Positions 1 to 7,476 of a stretch of DNA of 64,000 nt are shown here, piece by piece. The notes below the pieces were generated by a model. The model ran no database searches and was not told the DNA's origin. It saw nothing but the letters and a program-made list of their open reading frames with translations. Within the stretch, counting starts at the first letter, position 1. Each line of letters opens with the position of its first letter. Made by a program: the position numbers and the translations under genes. Source of the DNA: UWMA-0277 sp965183885 (GTDB lineage: Bacteria > Bacteroidota > Bacteroidia > Flavobacteriales > BACL11); assembly GCA_965183885.1 (NCBI GenBank), contig OZ238992.1, positions 2,046,001-2,110,000 of the forward strand. The letters run 5' to 3'.

Positions 1-2
1 AA

Positions 3-764
3 AATAAGAGATACGGAAAAGCATTCAGTAATGTTGAACTTATTGATACCCTTGAAGACATAAGAGTTTTAGGGGGTATGGCTGAATACTTTGAAGAACT
101 AGATAAAGTAATAATAACCCAAAAGCCTATACTTGAAAAGGTATTGGAAGATGATACCCTTTTTATGCATGCTAAAAAGTTTATCAGTCAACAGAAACCT
201 GATGATAAAAGAGTATTAGCTTATAATAAAGTAAAGTTTTTTAAAACTGACTTTCAAGGGAAATGTGACTCTTTAGCCTATCACTTCTCAGTATCTAAGG
301 TAGAGATGTATAAAAAACCTATATTATGGTCAGATAATTTTCAGATAACTGCTGATAGCTTACAGTTTCTAATTAATGATAGTAAAATTGAAAAAATATT
401 TTTAAACCCTAACCCATTAATCATTTCAAAAGAAGACTCCTTAGATTATAATCAAATAAAAGGAAAGAATATGACAGCCTATTTTAAAAATAATGAAATG
501 AACCATATGCATGTTCAGGGAAATGGACAAAGCATTTTCATTGTAAAAGATGATACAGAAGGAAAGATTGGACTTAATTATACTGAGTGTAGTGACTTAA
601 CTCTCTATTTTGAAAACAATAAATTAAAAGATGTAAACTATACTGTAAAACCAAATAGTATAACTACTCCTTATACAGATGTTCTTGAAAAAAATCGCTA
701 CTTAAAAGGCTTTTTATGGCGTGGCGATGAACAGCCTAAAAATAAAATAGATATCTTTAACTAA
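3..764 (+). CDS. OstA/LptA-like organic solvent tolerance protein, 3' part
   Basis: The reading frame is open from the first complete codon of the window (position 3), so the gene starts upstream and only its last 253 codons are visible. The visible part looks like the C-terminal half of the long OstA/LptA-like proteins of Bacteroidota, with repeating beta-strand segments about a sugar-like or lipid-binding groove and the typical ending around FLWRGDEQPK. Known relatives are periplasmic proteins thought to bridge lipopolysaccharide to the outer membrane; that role is inferred here. The internal ATG at 78 is not the real start because coding continues upstream without a stop. A globin gene follows after one base. 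Confidence 0.75.
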   Translation, partial: NKRYGKAFSNVELIDTLEDIRVLGGMAEYFEELDKVIITQKPILEKVLEDDTLFMHAKKFISQQKPDDKRVLAYNKVKFFKTDFQGKCDSLAYHFSVSKVEMYKKPILWSDNFQITADSLQFLINDSKIEKIFLNPNPLIISKEDSLDYNQIKGKNMTAYFKNNEMNHMHVQGNGQSIFIVKDDTEGKIGLNYTECSDLTLYFENNKLKDVNYTVKPNSITTPYTDVLEKNRYLKGFLWRGDEQPKNKIDIFN

Positions 765-765
765 A

Positions 766-1140
766 ATGAAAGATATAGAGAGCAGAAAGGATATTGAATT
801 ACTAGTGAAGACTTTTTATAAAAAAGTATTAGCCGATACTAAAATTGCTCCTGTGTTTACCACTACAGTAAAAATTGATTGGGAAAATCACTTTAGTGTT
901 ATTTGTGATTTCTGGGAAAACTTGCTCTGGGGTGGAGATAAATATCAAAGTAATTTACTGCAAAAACATCTTGACTTTAACAAGAAAATTCCATTTACCA
1001 ACTTACATCTAGAGAGATGGCTCTTACATTGGAATGCTACTCTTAATGAACTATTTAAGGGCAAGAATGCTACTAATATAAGCAAAAGAGCTACAACCAT
1101 TGGAAATTTAATTCTATTTAAAATTAACCAATTAAAATAA
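766..1140 (+). CDS. Group III truncated haemoglobin
   Basis: A 124-residue single-domain globin of the 2-over-2 fold, group III (Ctb-like). Aligning by eye with Campylobacter Ctb gives Tyr18 at B10, His42 at E7 and the proximal haem ligand His68 in the motif LQKHLDF. The segment FWENLLWGG matches the family's FWxxLL block. Group III globins bind O2 and NO in the cytoplasm and are often linked to nitrosative stress, which fits the nitrate/NO module at 53-64 kb, although nothing here proves co-regulation. It begins one base after the OstA-like stop codon, so it is probably translated from the same mRNA. Identity is secure; physiological role is inferred. Confidence 0.9.
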   Translation: MKDIESRKDIELLVKTFYKKVLADTKIAPVFTTTVKIDWENHFSVICDFWENLLWGGDKYQSNLLQKHLDFNKKIPFTNLHLERWLLHWNATLNELFKGKNATNISKRATTIGNLILFKINQLK

Positions 1141-1176
1141 GTCTGTTTCTTTAAAATTCTTAGTGAAGGAGTAAGA

Positions 1177-1190
1177 TAAGTAATTACTTA
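1177..1190. promoter_or_regulatory. Palindrome upstream of the VOC gene
   Basis: A perfect 14-bp palindrome, TAAGTAATTACTTA, centred 36 bp upstream of the centre of the -7 box at 1216-1223. Its position would suit an activator or repressor operator, but it is AT-rich and could be chance. Confidence 0.25.
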
Positions 1191-1215
1191 AAAAGGTACT
1201 TTATTTATTTTATAC

Positions 1216-1223
1216 TAACTTTG
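1216..1223 (+). promoter_or_regulatory. Promoter -7 box for the VOC gene
   Basis: TAACTTTG matches the Bacteroidota -7 consensus TAnnTTTG. It ends 20 nt before the ATG at 1244. No clear -33 TTTG is visible. Confidence 0.6.
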
Positions 1224-1243
1224 ACAGAATTAAAAGTTAAAAA

Positions 1244-1615
1244 ATGGCAAATACAATTAATTGGTTTGAAATCCCAACAATAGATATTAATAGAGCGAAA
1301 AGATTCTATGAGACTATTTTGGAAGTTAAAATGGAAATTATAGAAATGATGGGTATGCAATATGCATTTTTCCCAGCTGATACAGAAAATAATAGTACCG
1401 GGGGATGCATTATACAAGGAAGTGGCTACGAACCTTCTAGTGTAGGTGTAATGATTTATCTTAATGGAGGTGAAGATTTAATAGTACCATTAAATAAAGT
1501 GGAAGGCGCTGGAGGAAAGGTACTTCTTACTAAAACAGCTATAGGAGGAAATGGGTTTATGGCTTACATAGAAGATACAGAAGGAAATAAAATAGGATTG
1601 CATTCAGAATCATAA
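1244..1615 (+). CDS. VOC (glyoxalase/bleomycin resistance) family protein
   Basis: A 123-residue protein with the two beta-alpha-beta-beta-beta modules of the vicinal oxygen chelate fold: INWFEIPTIDINRAKRFYE at the N-terminus and GFMAYIEDTEGNKIGLHS at the C-terminus. Family members include glyoxalase I, dioxygenases and antibiotic-binding proteins, but this short form matches the large class of uncharacterised, probably dimeric VOC proteins. Classical metal ligands are incomplete: the C-terminal Glu lies in the IEDTEGN segment and a matching N-terminal His is not obvious, so a catalytic role is uncertain. It has its own promoter and ends 11 bases before the next start. Substrate unknown. Confidence 0.8.
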   Translation: MANTINWFEIPTIDINRAKRFYETILEVKMEIIEMMGMQYAFFPADTENNSTGGCIIQGSGYEPSSVGVMIYLNGGEDLIVPLNKVEGAGGKVLLTKTAIGGNGFMAYIEDTEGNKIGLHSES

Positions 1616-1626
1616 ATACAAAAATT

Positions 1627-4600
1627 TTGAAAAAACTACTACTTATACTATTCTTAGTCCCTTTTGCCAGTAATAGTCAAACTGCTCAAGAAAAAATCAA
1701 GTATATTGAAAATAAAGGACAATGGAAAAAAAATATATTGTTTAAAGCAAATATCCCTGAAGGTGACATCTATTTAGAGGACAACAAATTTACTTATAGT
1801 TTTGCAGATTATAATACTCTTCATTCTTTACATCATGAGGCTCATGATAAAAACAATGAGGAATTGTTCAGGAATGCTATTATTGATGGTTTTGCTTTTA
1901 AAGTTGAGTTTTTAGGAGCTAATAAAAAATCGTTAAAAACTCCTATTAACAAACTAAAGGAATACTATAATTACTACCTTGGAAATGATAAAAGTAAATG
2001 GCAGGGGAAAGTTGGATCATATAAGGAAGTAAAGTATACTTCTTTATATAATGGAATTGATTTGAAAGTGTATAGTGCTGGTGAATTTTTTAAATATGAT
2101 TTTATTATTTCACCAGATGCAAACCCAAATAATATTCAATTGTTTTATAACGGAGTAACTCCAAAAATTACTAATAATAATTTAGAAATTGACTTAGGGT
2201 TTAATACAATTATTGAGAAAGAGCCATATGCATATCAAATTATAAATGGAGAAGTAACGGAAGTAGAATGTCAATATGTTTTAAAAGATAATATTTTATC
2301 ATTCAACTTTCCAAATGGGTATAATAAAGCAGTTGAACTTATTATTGACCCTACCCTTGTTGCTTCTACTCTTTCTGGAACAACTGGAAATAGCAACTAT
2401 GGTCATAGTGCTACATATGGTATAAATAGTGAGATTTTTACAGGAGCAATTTCATTTGGAACAGGATATCCTACCAATACTGGAACATTTCAACAAAATT
2501 ATATGGGTGGAGGAACTGATATTGCAGTAAGTAAATTAAGCCCTGATGGATCAACTCTTTTATGGGCAACTTATATAGGAGGTTCAAGCAGTGATTATCC
2601 ACATTCTATGATGGTTAATAGTTTGAATGAACTCTATGTTAAAGGGAGTACTTCCTCTAGTGATTTTCCTACATCAACTACTGCTTTTGGAACTTCTTTA
2701 GGTGGTTCTACTGATATCTGTATTACACACTTATCTCAAGATGGAACAAGTATTATTGGGTCAACCTATATGGGTGGGAGTGCTGATGATGGTAGAAATA
2801 TGGGTACAACATCTAATTATGGCGACACCTATAGAGGTGAAATAATAGTAGATGCTAGTGGTAATGCTTATGTAGCTTCTTCCTCAAATTCTTCTAACTT
2901 CCCAACTACTTCAGGATGTTTTCAATCTGCTAATGCAGGAGGGCAAGATGGTGTAGTATTTAAAATGAATCCTGACCTATCTATTCTAGAATGGTCAACT
3001 TATATAGGAACATCAGGGAATGATGCTGCATTTGGAATACGCTTAGATAATATAAATAATGTATTTATAACAGGTACAGCAGCAACAGGTCTGTCAACTA
3101 CAACAAATAGTGCAAACCCTAACTTTATAGGAGGAATATCTGACGCATTTGTTTTAAAATTAGACCCAGCTGGTTCTTCCCTACTTGCATCATCTTATTT
3201 TGGGTCAACTGATGCTGATGCTAGCTTTTTTATAGATATAGATGCAAATGATGAAGTGTATATTTATGGACAAAATGGTGCTGCCATACCTATAACTGCT
3301 GGTTGTTACGGAACAGCAAATAGTAAGCAGTTTATTGCAAAATTCACAAACGATTTATCTACAATTAATTGGCAAACTACTATTGGAACTGGTGGTACTG
3401 GTTGGGGAACAGGGTTTGTACCCATAGCTTTTATGGTAGATATTTGTTCTCACATTTATATATCTGGACATGGAGCGACTAGTGGACTCTTTACTACTTC
3501 AGATGCTTTTTACACTAGTGGAGGTTTCTATTTAATGTCTCTTAACCCAGATGCTACAGCTGTAGATTTTGCAACTTATTATACTGGTGACCATGTAGAT
3601 GGTGGTACCAGTAGGTTTGACCCTTCTGGAACTGTTTATCAGGCCGTATGTTCTGGTGGAGGTTTTGCAACTACTGCAAATGCATATAGCCCTACACAAT
3701 CAGTAGGATGGGATATTGCAGTTTTTAAAATCGATTTTGAATTAATTAATTTCGCAAGTATTTCTGCTAGCCCCTCTGACACAGGTTGTGCTCCTTTTTC
3801 TATTAACTTTACAAATAATAGCTCTGCAAATAACTATTTCTGGGATTTTGATGATAATGGACAAACTTCAAACTTAAGTACTCCTACTTATACTTTTAAT
3901 ACTCCTGGAAATTATACAGTTAAATTCATAGCTACTGATACTTCTAGTTGTAGTATGGTTGATACTGTACTTTTAGATATTGTTGTTTTACCAGCAGTTT
4001 CAACATCAATTTCTGATACCGTTGTTTGTGATACTTATACTTGGAATGGAACAACTTATACTACTAGTGGAATATATAATGAATCCTTTGCAACTAGTTT
4101 AGCTTGTGACTCAATAGCTAGCCTAGATTTGACTGTTAATTATAGTAATTCAGGAACTGATATAGTTAGCAATTGCAAAAGCTATACATGGCCCTCAAAT
4201 AATATTACTTATATAGCATCAGGTAACTATACAACAATGCTAAGTAATATTCATGGTTGTGATAGTATTGCAAACTTAGACTTAACAATTATAAATCCAG
4301 TTTTTGTATCAGAGCAGGTAATTATTTGTGATGAATATCAGTGGTACGTAAATTCAGATACTTATACAACAAGTGGTATTTATACTGATACTTTAAAAGA
4401 TATTAATGATTGTGATACAATTGTTAGCCTTTACTTAACTATACTACCTCCTCCTCACTACTATGATAGTGCTAGTTCATGTTATAAATATACTTGGGAG
4501 TTAAATGGAGAATCATATTCTTCCTCTGGAGACTTTACAGACACCGTGACCCACACTAATGGATGTGATAGTATCGTTCATCTAGTATTAGATATTAAGG

Positions 4601-4875
4601 ATATTACCTTTTTTTTACCTAATGCTTTTACTCCAAATAAAGATAATCATAATGAAATTTTTAAATTAATTACCGATGAGGATATTAAAGACTTTGAGTT
4701 ACAAGTTTTTAATAGATGGGGAAAAGAGATTTTCTATACCAATAATTACAATAAAGGTTGGGACGGAACAGATCAAGGTGAATTTATACAATTAGGAGTC
4801 TATATGTGGAAAGTACGTTATTCCTGCAAAGGAAAAATACAAGAGCGTATAGGAACCGTAACACTTATACATTAA
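1627..4875 (+). CDS. Secreted SBBP-repeat/PKD protein with T9SS type B sorting domain
   Basis: A 1082-residue surface protein starting with TTG; the TTG choice is forced because the signal peptide (KKLLLILFLVPFASNSQ) begins immediately after it. Residues about 24-240 match the DUF7948 module, about 250-700 contain SBBP-type beta-propeller repeats (recurring YIGGSSSDY-like blades), and about 708-790 form a PKD domain (FWDFDDNGQ). Four Cys-containing repeats of about 50 residues follow, starting near 801, 850, 901 and 952, each with a YTW or YQW core and ending in CDS or CDT. Residues 995-1082 are a type B (CHU_C/gliding) sorting domain, with motif FNRWGKEIF and GWDGTDQGE. It is expected to be exported by type IX secretion and attached to or released from the cell surface. 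Ligand unknown. Confidence 0.88.
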   Translation: MKKLLLILFLVPFASNSQTAQEKIKYIENKGQWKKNILFKANIPEGDIYLEDNKFTYSFADYNTLHSLHHEAHDKNNEELFRNAIIDGFAFKVEFLGANKKSLKTPINKLKEYYNYYLGNDKSKWQGKVGSYKEVKYTSLYNGIDLKVYSAGEFFKYDFIISPDANPNNIQLFYNGVTPKITNNNLEIDLGFNTIIEKEPYAYQIINGEVTEVECQYVLKDNILSFNFPNGYNKAVELIIDPTLVASTLSGTTGNSNYGHSATYGINSEIFTGAISFGTGYPTNTGTFQQNYMGGGTDIAVSKLSPDGSTLLWATYIGGSSSDYPHSMMVNSLNELYVKGSTSSSDFPTSTTAFGTSLGGSTDICITHLSQDGTSIIGSTYMGGSADDGRNMGTTSNYGDTYRGEIIVDASGNAYVASSSNSSNFPTTSGCFQSANAGGQDGVVFKMNPDLSILEWSTYIGTSGNDAAFGIRLDNINNVFITGTAATGLSTTTNSANPNFIGGISDAFVLKLDPAGSSLLASSYFGSTDADASFFIDIDANDEVYIYGQNGAAIPITAGCYGTANSKQFIAKFTNDLSTINWQTTIGTGGTGWGTGFVPIAFMVDICSHIYISGHGATSGLFTTSDAFYTSGGFYLMSLNPDATAVDFATYYTGDHVDGGTSRFDPSGTVYQAVCSGGGFATTANAYSPTQSVGWDIAVFKIDFELINFASISASPSDTGCAPFSINFTNNSSANNYFWDFDDNGQTSNLSTPTYTFNTPGNYTVKFIATDTSSCSMVDTVLLDIVVLPAVSTSISDTVVCDTYTWNGTTYTTSGIYNESFATSLACDSIASLDLTVNYSNSGTDIVSNCKSYTWPSNNITYIASGNYTTMLSNIHGCDSIANLDLTIINPVFVSEQVIICDEYQWYVNSDTYTTSGIYTDTLKDINDCDTIVSLYLTILPPPHYYDSASSCYKYTWELNGESYSSSGDFTDTVTHTNGCDSIVHLVLDIKDITFFLPNAFTPNKDNHNEIFKLITDEDIKDFELQVFNRWGKEIFYTNNYNKGWDGTDQGEFIQLGVYMWKVRYSCKGKIQERIGTVTLIH

Positions 4876-4893
4876 TAGAATATTTATTTAAAC

Positions 4894-5135
4894 ATGAAAA
4901 AACTACTTATTTTATTTAATTCCCTTTCTTAGTTTTGGATAAATTAGAAGTTACTATCTACAACTATACAGGATATGATTTAGATTCTTTGCAACTTGAA
5001 GACGTTTATTATAGGTAAATTAATGCAATTATTCCTGGGCATACAAATAAGCTACCTCTAATTAGATATGGAATGAAGAATTTTAGAAAAATAAAAAATA
5101 CTTTTTCATTAAATGGAATAAGCATAACTAAGGGT
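4894..5135 (+). pseudogene. Decayed small secreted protein gene
   Basis: An ATG at 4894 opens a signal-peptide-like start (MKKLLILFN) that runs into a stop within 13 codons. The signal peptide continues in the next frame as PFLSFG, and a mature-protein-like stretch (KLEVTIYNYTGYDLDSLQLE) then continues in the third frame from about 4941. That frame has one internal stop at about 5019-5021 and otherwise stays open up to the end of the facing gene at 5136. Two frameshifts and one stop fit a gene in decay. The ancestral family is not recognised. It lies directly after the T9SS type B gene and converges on the OmpA-like gene. Confidence 0.5.
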
Positions 5136-6755
5136 CTACCTCAAAATAACAAAAGAAGTTCTTCTATTTATAGCTCTACTATTTTTATCTTCATTAGTTA
5201 CTAAAGACTGACTCTCCCCATACCCTTTGTAAGTAAGGGTATTAGGAACCTTATTTTGCAAATAATCAAATACAGCTTTAGCTCTTTGTTCTGATAATAT
5301 CTGATTGTCTATTTCATTACCAATATCATCAGTATGTCCTTGTATTTCAAGCTGTAAATTAGGGTTCTTTTTAAGGTATGTAATTAGTTTATCTAACTCA
5401 ATAAATGAAATTGCTTCTAGTTTGGAAGAGTTACTAGCAAAACTTACATTTTTTAAGATTACCTCCTCTCCTGCTTTTTGAGTAATAATATCTATTTCTA
5501 ATGCTGCTAAAGGCTCTGCTTGTAAATTTTCAGGCAATTCAAACTGAAAAATATCCTCCTTACCAAAACCACTTACATTAGAAGCATAGTATGCTGTTTT
5601 TCCATTACTAGCTACAATTAATGAATTTTCAGTATTGTGTGTGTTTATTGGATAACCCATATTTTCAGCAACAGCCCACTCTTGTTCACTGGTAATTCTT
5701 CTGCTTACAAATAAATCATAATCTCCCATTCCAACATGTCCGTTTGATGAAAAATAAAATGTCAAATTATCAGGATGAATAAAAGGAGACATCTCATCAT
5801 ATTTAGTATTAATATTAGTCCCTAAATTTTCAGCAGGCAAAAAACCTTTTTTTGTAATTTCCGAACGCCAAATATCTTTCCCTCCATAACCTCCTGGTCT
5901 ATTGCTAATAAAATAAAGATACCTACCATCAGGAGAAAAACAACCTTGAGACTCCCAGTACTTAGTATTAATATTTTTCCCTGCATTAAAGCTCTTATTA
6001 TTCACATATAAATACAAGTCACACCTCCCCTTTCCATCATTACGATTACATGCTGTATATACTATTACTTCTTTATCTGCTGAGAAAGAAAAAGCTCCTT
6101 CATTATAAGGGGTATTAATTCCGTTTTTAAAAGGAATAGCTAATTCCCAATTACCCATTTCATCTTTAGTTGCACTATAAAAATCTTCTTGGGCTACTTT
6201 ATCTTTTTTAGCAACTCTTCTGGTAATTACTAGAGTATTTCCATCAACTGACAATGCTGGAAGGTACTCCTCCATTGCTGTATTAATAGTAGCACCTAAA
6301 TTCTCAGGATTAAAAGCTTGAGGAACTTTAATAGCCTCTAGTGCAAAACTACAATTCTGAATAAAAAGAGGCGTTTTAGCGCCAAGTACTGAAGAGTTTA
6401 ATGTATTTGCTTTCTCAAAATAATATAATGCATTTTTATAGTAAGCATTAGTGTAGTATAGTTTTGCTACTTGTTCAAGTCCAAGTACATCTTTAGGATC
6501 ATTTTCATCATAAACCTCTAATAACTCTTCAGCAGCAGCCTCAATTGCTCCTTCATCAGTATAGATTGAAGCCATTAATAAATGAGGCTGTCTCCAATCA
6601 GGATAATTTATAATCAGTTTTTCTGTAATTTTTTTTGCTTTTTCAACTTTACCGTCATTAAAATAAGCAACAGCCTTATCATATTTTTTATAATCCTTTT
6701 GCTGTGCAAATACTAGTGCAGGAAATAATATTAATATGAAAAGTAAGTTTTTCAA
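5136..6755 (-). CDS. OmpA-family protein with TPR and PD40 propeller
   Basis: A 539-residue envelope protein beginning at TTG (position 6755), immediately followed by a signal peptide ending FAQQ. Residues about 20-130 are TPR-like helices, about 150-410 are WD40-like PD40 repeats (CFSPDGRYLYFISNRPGG; MSPFIHPDNLTFYFSSNG), and about 425-539 are an OmpA C-terminal peptidoglycan-binding domain (GHTDDIGNE, LSEQRAKAV, NRR). The same architecture occurs in PorE of the type IX secretion apparatus, but it is also common in other Bacteroidota proteins, and this one lacks the lipoprotein cysteine of PorE. It follows queE by one base and is probably co-transcribed with it. Confidence 0.85.
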   Translation of the reverse strand: MKNLLFILILFPALVFAQQKDYKKYDKAVAYFNDGKVEKAKKITEKLIINYPDWRQPHLLMASIYTDEGAIEAAAEELLEVYDENDPKDVLGLEQVAKLYYTNAYYKNALYYFEKANTLNSSVLGAKTPLFIQNCSFALEAIKVPQAFNPENLGATINTAMEEYLPALSVDGNTLVITRRVAKKDKVAQEDFYSATKDEMGNWELAIPFKNGINTPYNEGAFSFSADKEVIVYTACNRNDGKGRCDLYLYVNNKSFNAGKNINTKYWESQGCFSPDGRYLYFISNRPGGYGGKDIWRSEITKKGFLPAENLGTNINTKYDEMSPFIHPDNLTFYFSSNGHVGMGDYDLFVSRRITSEQEWAVAENMGYPINTHNTENSLIVASNGKTAYYASNVSGFGKEDIFQFELPENLQAEPLAALEIDIITQKAGEEVILKNVSFASNSSKLEAISFIELDKLITYLKKNPNLQLEIQGHTDDIGNEIDNQILSEQRAKAVFDYLQNKVPNTLTYKGYGESQSLVTNEDKNSRAINRRTSFVILR

Positions 6756-6756
6756 T

Positions 6757-7389
6757 TTAAGGAATATTCATGTATTTATGACTTTGTAAAGAGATTGTCC
6801 AAGCTTTTTCTTCTTTAATAAAGTCAATAATCATAGGAATTACTTTTTCTCTTTTACTCCATTCTGACTGCAAATACAATTTACAATCATCACTTAATCC
6901 TTTTCTTTGCTCCATAGCCCAAGTAAAATCATGCTTATTATTCACAATTACTTTTAACTCGTTAGCAATAGGTTTTATTGCATCTAATGGAGCTTGCATC
7001 TTTTTAGGAGATAAACATACCCAATCAAAATTACCGCTATAAGGGTAAGCTCCTGAAGTTTCTAAATGCACCTTAAGTCCTTTGTTTTTAAGAGCTAAAG
7101 TTAATCTATCTAAATTCCACATCAAAGGCTCTCCACCCGTTATCACAACAGTTTCTACAGGGTACTCTTCAATCCCTTTTAAGATAGCTGCAATACTCGT
7201 AGGGGGATGTAAATCAGCATTCCAACTTTCCTTTACATCACACCAATGGCAGCCTACATCACAACCACCTATTCGTAAAAAATAAGCAGCTGTACCTGAG
7301 TAATATCCTTCACCTTGCACAGTATAGAAAGCTTCCATTAAAGGCAGCATTTCGCCACTATCCACTGCTAATTTTGTTTGTTTATCCAT
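6757..7389 (-). CDS. queE: 7-carboxy-7-deazaguanine synthase QueE
   Basis: A 210-residue radical SAM enzyme that converts 6-carboxytetrahydropterin to 7-carboxy-7-deazaguanine in the pathway to queuosine and other deazapurines. The cluster motif is Cys43-x3-Cys47-x2-Cys50 within GGCDVGCHWCDV, and a TGGEP motif follows at 84-88. The N-terminal FYTVQGEGYYSG is the substrate-binding hallmark of QueE. The length fits the short form of the family. ATG at 7389 is preceded by a -7 box that ends only five bases upstream. QueC, QueD and QueF are not in the window. Confidence 0.95.
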   Translation of the reverse strand: MDKQTKLAVDSGEMLPLMEAFYTVQGEGYYSGTAAYFLRIGGCDVGCHWCDVKESWNADLHPPTSIAAILKGIEEYPVETVVITGGEPLMWNLDRLTLALKNKGLKVHLETSGAYPYSGNFDWVCLSPKKMQAPLDAIKPIANELKVIVNNKHDFTWAMEQRKGLSDDCKLYLQSEWSKREKVIPMIIDFIKEEKAWTISLQSHKYMNIP

Positions 7390-7394
7390 ATTGG

Positions 7395-7402
7395 CAAAAA
7401 TA
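7395..7402 (-). promoter_or_regulatory. Promoter -7 box for queE, leaderless type
   Basis: On the minus strand this reads TATTTTTG, a full match to TAnnTTTG. It ends five nucleotides before the queE ATG, so the predicted transcription start is at or within a base or two of the AUG. Confidence 0.6.
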
Positions 7403-7449
7403 AGATAGTTTTTGGTTTTTACTTTGTACTTAGAAGCAATTTATTTCTT

Positions 7450-7457
7450 TAAGTTTG
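7450..7457 (+). promoter_or_regulatory. Promoter -7 box for ftcD-yjdM
   Basis: TAAGTTTG matches TAnnTTTG and ends 19 nt before the ftcD ATG. A TTTG at 7423-7426 lies 23 nt upstream and may serve as the -33 element, within the spacer range reported for Flavobacterium promoters. Confidence 0.65.
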
Positions 7458-7476
7458 CAACACTAAAACATAAAAA

